Below, one piece after another: positions 1-6,786 of a stretch of 33,169 bases of DNA. This DNA is from Candidatus Amesbacteria bacterium GW2011_GWC1_47_15. GTDB lineage: Bacteria > Patescibacteriota > Microgenomatia > CAZETR01 > Amesbacteraceae. Each line of letters begins with the position of its first letter. Position 1 is the stretch's first letter. Both the position numbers and the translations under genes were made by a program. Under the pieces are notes generated by a model that was not told the origin of the DNA, searched no databases, and was given only the letters and a program-made list of their open reading frames with translations. The stretch is taken from contig LCNU01000005.1 of NCBI GenBank assembly GCA_001001375.1, positions 1 through 33,169 of the forward strand. The letters are read 5' to 3'.

Positions 1-57
1 ACATTGCTTTTCCTCTGGTAGATTTTTTACCCTTACCACCGGCATATTTTCTTGCAT
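1..57 (-). CDS. Partial hypothetical protein, N-terminus only
   Basis: An open frame runs leftward from an ATG at 57 to the window edge without a stop. It gives 19 residues beginning MQENMPVVRVKNLPEEKQC. A TATAAT hexamer on the minus strand (71 to 66) ends 8 bases before this ATG, which fits a leaderless start and is the main reason for calling it. An ATG 12 bases further in (MPVVRV) is an alternative start. It is divergent from the DPM1-GtrA gene at 114. Nineteen residues are too few to name a family. Confidence 0.45.
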   Translation of the reverse strand, partial: MQENMPVVRVKNLPEEKQC

Positions 58-80
58 CGATACATATTATAAGCTATATT
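52..80 (+). promoter_or_regulatory. Possible rightward promoter for the DPM1-GtrA gene
   Basis: TTGCAT (52-57) and TATATT (75-80) are spaced by exactly 17 bases. Transcription would start near 87 and leave a leader of about 27 bases that ends with a weak GGTGATG just before the ATG at 114. The alternative is TATTAT at 65-70, which overlaps the leftward -10 box in mirror orientation. I cannot choose between them from sequence. Confidence 0.35.
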
Positions 81-94
81 CCTGCTTCTGTACA
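66..94 (-). promoter_or_regulatory. Leftward sigma70-like promoter
   Basis: On the minus strand TGTACA (94 to 89, four of six matches to TTGACA) is followed after 17 bases by a perfect TATAAT (71 to 66). The start codon of the leftward partial gene begins 8 bases after the -10 box. The -10 box sits in a TATTATA heptamer (65-71) that also reads as TATTAT on the plus strand. Confidence 0.45.
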
Positions 95-113
95 CCTTGC
101 CCGGTGATGTCAT

Positions 114-1259
114 ATGATTCAATTAGTGGCCCGCGTTGTCATCATCATCCCCACCTTCAACGAAAAGGATAATACTGTCAGAATGATCGATACTCTGGCA
201 GGCATCTTGCCGGAGATCAGGGATCATCAGGTGGAACTCTTGTATGTGGACGGTAACAGTCCGGACGGTACGGCAGATGTAGTCCGGGATAAGCAGAAAG
301 AACTCAAATGGCTGCATCTGCTGGTTGAAACTAAAAAGGAAGGACTGGGAATGGCATATGCCAAAGGTATGACTCATGCCATGAAAGAGTTGAAAGCAGA
401 CTGGCTTATGGAGTTCGATTCGGATTTCCAGCACCCGCCGCAGGATATTCCCCGTCTGATCGCCGAAATAGACAACGGCTACGACTATATTCTGGGGTCT
501 CGTTATATCCCCGGAGGATCGATACCCTCGGAATGGGGATTCAAAAGGAAATTCCTAAGTGTGGTAGGCAATCATGTTGCCCGCATCACCCTGTTACTGC
601 CCGGTATTCACGACGTTACCGGCGGTTTTAAGCTCGCCCGCGTCAAAGGTTTTATGGATGAATTTGATTTCGGCAGACTCCTGTCCAGAAGCTTTGCCTA
701 CAAGATCCATCTTCTGCATTACATGGTCCAAAAGGGTGCCCGGGTCAAGGAAGTTCCTTTTCATTTTGCGCACAGGACGGCGGGGGAATCCAAGATCATC
801 AAAAACGAAATGCAGGAAACCCTGCGGGTAATTTTCCTGCTTCAGCTGAATAACCCCAAAATCCGGAGGTTTTTCAAGTTTGCCGCAGTCGGCGGTACAG
901 GTCTGGTCCTGCAGACTCTGATATTTGAAATTCTTGGACTTAAACTTAGACTTTTCTCTCCGGCAGTGGCTACCGTAATTGGTGGCGAACTGGCAATTGT
1001 CAACAATTTTCTCCTGAACAATTTCTGGACCTTTTCAGACCATCGCGTCGTCGGCGCAAAAATATTCGGCAAATTCCTCCAGTTCAACTTTACCTCTCTT
1101 CTTGCGCTCGGCATCCAGTTCGTGATCTTATCGATAGGCGAGTACGTTGCCGGCGGAAATGAGTGGGTCATCAGGGGCTTCTACTTCGCCGCCCTGGTCA
1201 TAGTCCTGATCACCAACTACATCATCTACAACAAAATCATCTGGAAGGTTAAGAAGTAG
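114..1259 (+). CDS. DPM1-like polyprenyl-phosphate glycosyltransferase fused to GtrA membrane domain
   Basis: A 381-residue two-domain protein. Residues about 8-235 form a GT2 (GT-A fold) domain of the dolichyl-phosphate mannose synthase type: IIPTFNE at 11-17, the nucleotide-binding variant VDGNSPDGT at 45-53, DSD at 102-104 for the metal and sugar-nucleotide site, LGSRYIPGG at 127-135, and HRTAGESK at 220-227. Residues about 250-378 form a GtrA-like domain of four membrane helices, with FFKFAAVGGTG near the start and NNFLLNNFWTF in the middle. Known members of these families transfer a hexose from a nucleotide sugar to polyprenyl phosphate, and GtrA proteins are linked to moving the product across the membrane. 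The fusion suggests synthesis and translocation by one chain. GTG at codon 5 is an alternative start. The gene meets the leftward gene at 1260 with no space between stops. Confidence 0.92.
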   Translation: MIQLVARVVIIIPTFNEKDNTVRMIDTLAGILPEIRDHQVELLYVDGNSPDGTADVVRDKQKELKWLHLLVETKKEGLGMAYAKGMTHAMKELKADWLMEFDSDFQHPPQDIPRLIAEIDNGYDYILGSRYIPGGSIPSEWGFKRKFLSVVGNHVARITLLLPGIHDVTGGFKLARVKGFMDEFDFGRLLSRSFAYKIHLLHYMVQKGARVKEVPFHFAHRTAGESKIIKNEMQETLRVIFLLQLNNPKIRRFFKFAAVGGTGLVLQTLIFEILGLKLRLFSPAVATVIGGELAIVNNFLLNNFWTFSDHRVVGAKIFGKFLQFNFTSLLALGIQFVILSIGEYVAGGNEWVIRGFYFAALVIVLITNYIIYNKIIWKVKK

Positions 1260-2339
1260 CTATAAAAAAGGTGCCCAATCTGCAATAGCGGTGTAGTTGT
1301 GCGATACAAAATTCAGGGTATAAAAATATAATGGTATAACCATCGCTGCCAGTACCCATTTGACCTCGCGGCGTTTAAGAATATCGGACAGTCCAAGTAG
1401 CACTACCGGTATCAGCGGAAGGCTGTAGCGGGAAATGTCGCGGTGGGATACAAAAAATATTGAAGCCAGGAATACTGTTCCAAACCACCCCCAAACCCGG
1501 CTTTTTTTAAATGCATAATATACTCCGACAATTCCGGCCAAATACACCCACAGCACGTCCTCCAACCAGAAATCACCCACCCAGGGCTGGCTGCTGTCAA
1601 AGATTTTAAAAGGCAGGACCTGCAGATGGATATTGTCTCCGGAATGGAAATACGCCAGAAAATCACCGGTTTTAAATCCGTAAAACACAAACAGCCCCAT
1701 GATAGCCAGCCCGATCAATAGTATCGGATAGGCTTTCAGTTCCAAAGATTTTGTTTTTATATATTTTTCTGTTAATGCCAGACCATATGCGAAAAGTAGT
1801 AAAATCCCCGGACTCTTTGTGAGGACCGCCAACGCACCTGCGATACCTGAAAGCCAGTATTTCTTCTGCCCGAAAAAATAAAGACTGCCTACCGTCAACA
1901 AAATGAACAGAGTTTCGGGACTCCCGACGGAGCGGACGGCCCACATTCTCGGCCACCAGAATAGCCAGACCAGGGTCACTGTCAGCGGTTCACCCCAGTG
2001 ATATTTATCAAATATCCAATAAATCAAGATTGCTCCGGCTATTGTTGCCGCCAGGTTGACCATCAGCATTGCCGCCGGACCGTTGATTCCGGTTAATCCT
2101 GCCAGGTTGATGAGCAGGGGATACAGAGGAAAATGGGCTGTATAGTATTCCAGCGGAAGCGGGAAGGAAAAGTTCCATTTGATAAATTCCGGGTCATACC
2201 AGCTTTTTGCCACAGCCAGATAATACATGCCGTCATAGTTTTCATAAATCCTTTGCATCCCCGTCGGAATCCAGACCGCAGCTACCGAAAAAAATGTGAC
2301 TGCCGCCAAAACCCCCCAGTCTCTGATTTTCGTACTCAC
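1260..2339 (-). CDS. GT-C multi-pass membrane glycosyltransferase, PIG-V/GT76-like
   Basis: A 359-residue protein that is almost entirely hydrophobic helices. The first outer loop holds YDGMYYL (35-41) and then HFPLYPLL (69-76), followed by GSPETLF in a later loop. The order acidic loop, xFPLYPLL, S-x-E-x-LF resembles GPI mannosyltransferase II (PIG-V, GT76) and its bacterial relatives, which use a polyprenyl-phosphate sugar donor. The match is by motif order only, so the exact GT-C family is uncertain and the sugar is unknown. The start is GTG at 2339, chosen because an extended -10 element on the minus strand ends 6 bases upstream and no Shine-Dalgarno sequence is present. It is divergent from the DPM1/GT39 fusion gene. 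Confidence 0.82.
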   Translation of the reverse strand: MSTKIRDWGVLAAVTFFSVAAVWIPTGMQRIYENYDGMYYLAVAKSWYDPEFIKWNFSFPLPLEYYTAHFPLYPLLINLAGLTGINGPAAMLMVNLAATIAGAILIYWIFDKYHWGEPLTVTLVWLFWWPRMWAVRSVGSPETLFILLTVGSLYFFGQKKYWLSGIAGALAVLTKSPGILLLFAYGLALTEKYIKTKSLELKAYPILLIGLAIMGLFVFYGFKTGDFLAYFHSGDNIHLQVLPFKIFDSSQPWVGDFWLEDVLWVYLAGIVGVYYAFKKSRVWGWFGTVFLASIFFVSHRDISRYSLPLIPVVLLGLSDILKRREVKWVLAAMVIPLYFYTLNFVSHNYTAIADWAPFL

Positions 2340-2344
2340 GGATA

Positions 2345-2380
2345 AATCATACCATTCTTCAGTGCTTTTTTGGTATGATT
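2345..2380. promoter_or_regulatory. Symmetric divergent promoter: inverted repeat of TGGTATGATT
   Basis: The plus strand carries AATCATACCA at 2345-2354 and its exact reverse complement TGGTATGATT at 2371-2380, separated by 16 bases. Each arm is an extended -10 element (TGn followed by TATGAT) pointing outward. The leftward -10 hexamer (2351 to 2346) ends 6 bases before the GTG at 2339. The rightward hexamer (2374-2379) ends 8 bases before the ATG at 2388. Both genes should therefore make leaderless or nearly leaderless mRNAs. No convincing -35 box is visible for either. The perfect repeat could also serve as an operator. Confidence 0.65.
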
Positions 2381-2387
2381 GGAGAGC

Positions 2388-4589
2388 ATGAAAAGCCCCT
2401 CACTGAGCGTGGTAATCCCGGCTTACAACGAAGAGGCAAATATCGCCGCATGCCTTACAAACGTCTCCTCCGTCCTGAAAAAATTAAAACTGGACAGCGA
2501 AATAATCCTTGTAGATGACGGTTCAAAGGACCGCACCGGGGAAATCGCCAAAAGCTTTATCAACAAAATACCCGGTCTGAAAGTTGTTGTGAACCATCCC
2601 AACAGGGGGTACGGCGGGTCCCTGCGCGCGGGCTTTGATGCCGCCACAGGGGAATTTATCGCCTTTGTCCCGGCGGACAACCAGTTTGATTTTGCAGAAA
2701 TCACCAGATTATTGAATAAACAGGCAGAGACAAACGCGGATATCGTCAGCGGCATCCGGGCGGATAGGCACGATCCGCTGATGCGCAAAATTACAGGCTG
2801 GGGTTGGAATAGCATCGTCCGGGCGCTTTTCGGGTACCTGGCCAGCGATATCGACTGCGGCTTTAAAATGTTTCGCCGGGAAATTCTGGATCACGTGCAT
2901 CTGATGGCCGAAAGGGGGGCTATGATCGATACCCAACTGTTCGCATCCGCTCGTGCCCGCGGATACTCTGTGGCGGAAATACCACTGACCCACCTGCACC
3001 GGACTGCCGGTAAATCGACGGGCAACAACCCCCGCGTAATCATCCAGTCTTTCGTCGACCTGCTTTCGTTTTGGTGGCGCCTGCGGCGGGAGATCCTGGT
3101 GGAAAAAGGCCGAGCGGTTTTCAAATGGGAACTGTTTATCTTTCTTTTTATCTTGCTACTGGCGGCTTTTTTCCGACTCTGGCGTATAGACGAATATATG
3201 ACCTTTCTGGGGGATGAAGGCCGGGATATGATTGCCATGCGTGATATTGTCACGGCCCGGCATTTTCCTCTGATCGGCCCGGGCACCTCTGTCGGCAGCA
3301 TGTACCTCGGACCCCTTTATTACTATCTGGTTGCTCCGTCGGTTTATGTATCTGGCTTCTCTCCGGTTGGTCCGGCTGTCTTCGTGGCTCTCATTGGCCT
3401 GTTGACGATTGGCCTGGTCTGGTGGATCGGCCGCCAGTGGTTCGGCCGGGAACTCGGTTTGGCTATGACCGCCCTGTATGCTTTCTCGCCTGCAGTGATT
3501 ACGTATTCCCGCTCTTCCTGGAATCCGAATGTCATGCCTTTTTTTGCCCTAATCACCATGTATGCTGTCTGGAAAGTCTGGCGCTGGGGATATTGGCGCT
3601 GGCTGCTGGTTGCTGCCCTGGCTTTCGCCTTTGTCCTCAATTCCCATTATTTGGGATTGCTGCTGCTGCCCCCGATATTAATATTCGTATTGCTTCGCTT
3701 CCGTCAGGAACGTAATTGGCGTTATCTCCTGTTTTCTTTATTTCTGTTCCTTCTTCTCATGTCTCCTCTTCTTTTCTTCGATCTGCGTCATGGTTGGACT
3801 AATTATATAGCTATGAAGACTTTTTTCACCGACAGGCAAACCACCGTCAATGTCAAATTTTACAAGTCGTTGCCATATATCTGGCCTATCTGGAAGGACA
3901 TTAACACCTCTCTTCTTGCCGCCGGACAAAAACTGCCCGGCACCGTCATCTCCATTTTCACCCCCCTTGCTCTGTTATATTTGATTCTTAAACTTAGACT
4001 TAGACTGTTAAACCCCGATCTGCTATTCGTTTCAGTCTGGACGGTCTCCGGTCTGGTCGGTCTTGGTCTTTACAAACAGCACATCTATATCCATTATTAC
4101 GGCTTTCTGTTTCCGGTGCCGTTTTTTCTTCTGGGTTATGCCTTGTATTTTTTCCCAGTCAATAAAATACTCAAAAACTTTCTTGCTATTTTTTCATTTC
4201 TTATGCTTCTTGTTCCCTCGTTATTGCATCATCCTTTTACGATCGGGCCAAACGACCAGCTTCACCGCTCTTCCTTGGTTGCCGATACCATTATCCGGGA
4301 GGTCGGAGGTCGCCCGTTTAATCTGGCACTGATTTCCCGATACAATTACGACGCATCCTACCGTTATCTCTTGTCTTTGAAAAGTGCTCCGTACTACACG
4401 GTACACGAAAAATTGACTGACCAGCTATTTGTCATCTGCGAAAGTGCAGCAGAGCCTGAAGGCTGCCAGCCAATTGGTCATCCCCTATGGGAAATAGCCT
4501 CTTTCGGCTGGGCCAAAATAGACTCCCAATGGGATTTTTCCTGGGGGGTAAAACTTTACCGGTTGGTTAATAACCCCTCGGGACAATGA
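2388..4589 (+). CDS. Fusion: DPM1-like GT2 domain plus GT39/PMT-like GT-C domain
   Basis: A 733-residue fusion. Residues 6-235 are a DPM1-like GT2 domain: VVIPAYNEE at 8-16, LVDDGSKDRT at 41-50, PADNQFD at 95-101 in place of the usual DxD, DCGFKMF at 156-162 and HRTAGKS at 204-210. Residues from about 248 are a GT39/PMT-like multi-pass domain with GDEGRD at 275-280 in the first outer loop (acidic residues at the catalytic position of the family) and LGPLYYYLVAP further on. The C-terminal 100 residues form a soluble tail. The chain could make a polyprenyl-phosphate sugar inside and use it outside. I prefer ATG 2388 over the in-frame TTG at 2379 because the TTG overlaps the -10 hexamer. The last four bases overlap the next gene (ATGA). 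Confidence 0.92.
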   Translation: MKSPSLSVVIPAYNEEANIAACLTNVSSVLKKLKLDSEIILVDDGSKDRTGEIAKSFINKIPGLKVVVNHPNRGYGGSLRAGFDAATGEFIAFVPADNQFDFAEITRLLNKQAETNADIVSGIRADRHDPLMRKITGWGWNSIVRALFGYLASDIDCGFKMFRREILDHVHLMAERGAMIDTQLFASARARGYSVAEIPLTHLHRTAGKSTGNNPRVIIQSFVDLLSFWWRLRREILVEKGRAVFKWELFIFLFILLLAAFFRLWRIDEYMTFLGDEGRDMIAMRDIVTARHFPLIGPGTSVGSMYLGPLYYYLVAPSVYVSGFSPVGPAVFVALIGLLTIGLVWWIGRQWFGRELGLAMTALYAFSPAVITYSRSSWNPNVMPFFALITMYAVWKVWRWGYWRWLLVAALAFAFVLNSHYLGLLLLPPILIFVLLRFRQERNWRYLLFSLFLFLLLMSPLLFFDLRHGWTNYIAMKTFFTDRQTTVNVKFYKSLPYIWPIWKDINTSLLAAGQKLPGTVISIFTPLALLYLILKLRLRLLNPDLLFVSVWTVSGLVGLGLYKQHIYIHYYGFLFPVPFFLLGYALYFFPVNKILKNFLAIFSFLMLLVPSLLHHPFTIGPNDQLHRSSLVADTIIREVGGRPFNLALISRYNYDASYRYLLSLKSAPYYTVHEKLTDQLFVICESAAEPEGCQPIGHPLWEIASFGWAKIDSQWDFSWGVKLYRLVNNPSGQ

Positions 4590-6025
4590 CTCTGATAATC
4601 TTTTTGGTTGCTGCCCTGTTACTGCGGACCTACCGGCTCACGGATTTCCTGGGTTTTTGGTACGATCAGGGCCGGGACGGACTCGTTATTTGGGATCTGT
4701 GGCACAAAGGTAAATTTTTCCTAATTGGTCCCACCACAGGAATCGAAGGCATTTTCCTGGGTCCGTTTTATTACTATCTTATTGCTCCGTTTTATATTCT
4801 GGGCGGAGGCAACCCGCTTTGGCCTGCTTTGTGGCTCATATTAATAAATATTGGCGCAATTGCTCTGTTGTATTATTTGGGTAAAACATATTTTTCACGC
4901 ACTTGCGGACTGTTGGCTGTTATCTTTGCCTCCTTTTCACTGCAGTTATCCCAGTCTCACCGCTGGCTCTCCAATCCTACTCCTTTGCCATTATTTTCGC
5001 TGATATGTGTTACCGCTCTTCTCAAGTTGGTGCATGGCAGCAACCGCTGGTGGTGGGTTTTGGGAATTTCTGCCGGCCTTTCTCTTCAACTGGAAGCAGC
5101 CTCAGCCGTTTTTTTTCTTCCGGCTATAATCATCATTCTGATCTGGCACCGATCCCGTATCACCGCCTCACGCATGCATATTTTTTCCATGGCGATGATG
5201 TTTGCGCTCACTCTCCTGCCCCAGTTGATATTTGATTTCCGCCACGACCATATCCTGCTGTCCGCATTTCACCGCTTTCTGGTTTCTGAGAAAAGTTTTC
5301 GTACCGGCCTTACCGGAATTTTAGTTTCCCGGCTAGACTTTTACTGGAAAATATTTTCGCAAAAATTTTTCTTCGACACGCGCCTTTCCGTCGCTTTCGC
5401 AATATTTATCGCGCTTTCGGCATTTCTTGTAAAAAAATCCCTGCCGCGGATCCCCGTCCGGATACTTCTTGTCTGGCTGCTGGTTCCGGTGATCAGTCTC
5501 CTTTTTTATCATGGCAATAAGGGTTATGTCTGGGAATATTACTTCACGGGAGTTTATCCCGTACTGATTCTCATTATTTCAGCTGTACTTTCTGCTGTCA
5601 TTTGGCAGTATCGCTGGGGTCTGATTATGGTAGGTTTCTGGATAGGGGCATTTATGGTTGCAAATCTGTTTCAGTACGGACTTTACATTTCCCCGCCTGT
5701 TCCCGGTTATGTTTCACTGGCCTCTCAAATTCCGGCTGTGGATTGGATTTACCGGGATGCCGGCCCCCGTCCGTTCAATGCGGATTTCTATGTCCCTCCT
5801 GTCATATTTTATGCTTACGATTACCTTCTCCTCTGGCGCGGGGGTATGTATAGTGCTCAGCCGTCTGTCTCGCGCCAGCCCTTGCTTTATACGCTACACG
5901 AACCGGATTCCGAACACCCGTTTTTCCTGAAAGCCTGGCTGGACCGTCAGGATTCGTACGCAGCTGTAGACGGGTCTGTGAATTTCGGCCCAATTACCGT
6001 CGAGCGCCGATTCAGGTTAAAATAG
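4586..6025 (+). CDS. GT39/PMT-like GT-C membrane glycosyltransferase
   Basis: A 479-residue protein with about ten hydrophobic helices. YDQGRD (26-31) sits in the first outer loop, and LGPFYYYLIAPFY follows in the same place as in the C-terminal half of the upstream fusion protein and in the gene at 20503. The three form one paralogous subgroup. Here the acidic pair seen in many PMT enzymes (DE) is DQ. The C-terminus ends in a short soluble domain (YTLHEPDSEHPFF). The gene overlaps the upstream stop codon as ATGA, so it is likely translated by coupling. Donor and acceptor are unknown. By family it would use a polyprenyl-phosphate sugar on the outer side of the membrane. Confidence 0.87.
   Translation: MTLIIFLVAALLLRTYRLTDFLGFWYDQGRDGLVIWDLWHKGKFFLIGPTTGIEGIFLGPFYYYLIAPFYILGGGNPLWPALWLILINIGAIALLYYLGKTYFSRTCGLLAVIFASFSLQLSQSHRWLSNPTPLPLFSLICVTALLKLVHGSNRWWWVLGISAGLSLQLEAASAVFFLPAIIIILIWHRSRITASRMHIFSMAMMFALTLLPQLIFDFRHDHILLSAFHRFLVSEKSFRTGLTGILVSRLDFYWKIFSQKFFFDTRLSVAFAIFIALSAFLVKKSLPRIPVRILLVWLLVPVISLLFYHGNKGYVWEYYFTGVYPVLILIISAVLSAVIWQYRWGLIMVGFWIGAFMVANLFQYGLYISPPVPGYVSLASQIPAVDWIYRDAGPRPFNADFYVPPVIFYAYDYLLLWRGGMYSAQPSVSRQPLLYTLHEPDSEHPFFLKAWLDRQDSYAAVDGSVNFGPITVERRFRLK
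6018..6023 (+). promoter_or_regulatory. Possible -10 box for leaderless GT2 gene
   Basis: TAAAAT lies at 6018-6023 and overlaps the stop codon of the upstream gene. It ends 7 bases before the GTG at 6031. The spacing matches the leaderless pattern seen at other gene starts here, but TAAAAT is common in sequence of this composition. Confidence 0.3.
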
Positions 6026-6030
6026 ACTGA

Positions 6031-6786
6031 GTGGATATGAAAACTCTCTGGCTCACCGTCGTCATTCCCGCCTACAACGAGAAGGTAAACTTAGCCCGGG
6101 GGACTCTGGAATTGGTAGCCGGGTACCTGGTCGCCCGGAAATATCCCTGGGAAGCTGTGATTGTGGACGACGGGTCGACAGACGGTACAGGCCAGCTCCT
6201 GGATGATTTTGCCGGGATTCATCAGAATTTCAGGATAATCCACAATCCCCATATGGGCAAAGCCGCCTCCGTAATTACCGGAGCCCTTGCCGGCAAGGGT
6301 GAAATAATTTTGTTCACCGATATGGATCAGGCTACTCCGATATCCGAAGCAGACAAACTTTTGCCTGAATTTGCTGCCGGCAGCGATATAGTTATCGGTT
6401 CCCGATCAGGCAGAGAAGGTGCCCCATTTTTCAGAAAAGTTCTGGCTCTGGGTATGGTTTTTCTGCGGGCGCTGATATTGCGGCTGCCCTTCAACGATAC
6501 ACAATGCGGCTTTAAGGCCTTCAAAGCACCGGCAGCACGCAGAATTTTCAGTATCATGAGAAGCGCCCACCCGTTGAAGCCAATTTCCGGGCCTGCGGTC
6601 AATCCCGGTTTTGACGTAGAACTATTGTATATAGGCCGCAAGCTGGGCTACCGCATCAATGAATTACCGGTAGTCTGGCGCCACCAAAAAACCGAGCGGG
6701 TCAGCTTTATAAAAGATTCAATGAATGGAATTCGGGAGCTGCTCCTGGTCCGCTGGCGGGCTCTCACTAATGCCTACAAATTATGA
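6031..6786 (+). CDS. ALG5/DPM1-like polyprenyl-phosphate glycosyltransferase (GT2)
   Basis: A 251-residue soluble or peripheral GT2 enzyme: VVIPAYNE at 10-17, VDDGSTDGT at 45-53, the metal-binding DMDQAT at 97-102, IGSRSGREG at 122-130, DTQCGFKAF at 156-164 and PVVWRHQKTERVSF near the end. The DTQCGFK and DxDxAT signatures resemble eukaryotic ALG5 (dolichyl-phosphate glucose synthase) more than DPM1. It has no GtrA or GT-C domain, unlike the two other DPM1-like proteins here. It sits between two GT39 genes and is overlapped by the downstream one (ATGA), so it is a natural donor maker for it. The GTG at 6031 is preferred for its spacing from a -10-like box. ATG at 6037 is nearly as good and would make a 249-residue protein. 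Confidence 0.9.
   Translation: MDMKTLWLTVVIPAYNEKVNLARGTLELVAGYLVARKYPWEAVIVDDGSTDGTGQLLDDFAGIHQNFRIIHNPHMGKAASVITGALAGKGEIILFTDMDQATPISEADKLLPEFAAGSDIVIGSRSGREGAPFFRKVLALGMVFLRALILRLPFNDTQCGFKAFKAPAARRIFSIMRSAHPLKPISGPAVNPGFDVELLYIGRKLGYRINELPVVWRHQKTERVSFIKDSMNGIRELLLVRWRALTNAYKL
6284..6299. repeat. 16-bp perfect palindrome inside GT2 gene
   Basis: CCCTTGCCGGCAAGGG reads the same on both strands. It falls in frame within the coding sequence for ALAGKG of the ALG5-like protein. The core TGCCGGCA is shared with the short repeat at 8899-8914. Confidence 0.6.

Noticed and set aside
941..3994. Shared stretch CTTAAACTTAGACTT near 940-955 and 3987-4001
   Set aside because: Both lie in membrane-helix coding sequence (LKLRL-type residues) in different genes. 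It is short and fits coding coincidence rather than a mobile repeat.
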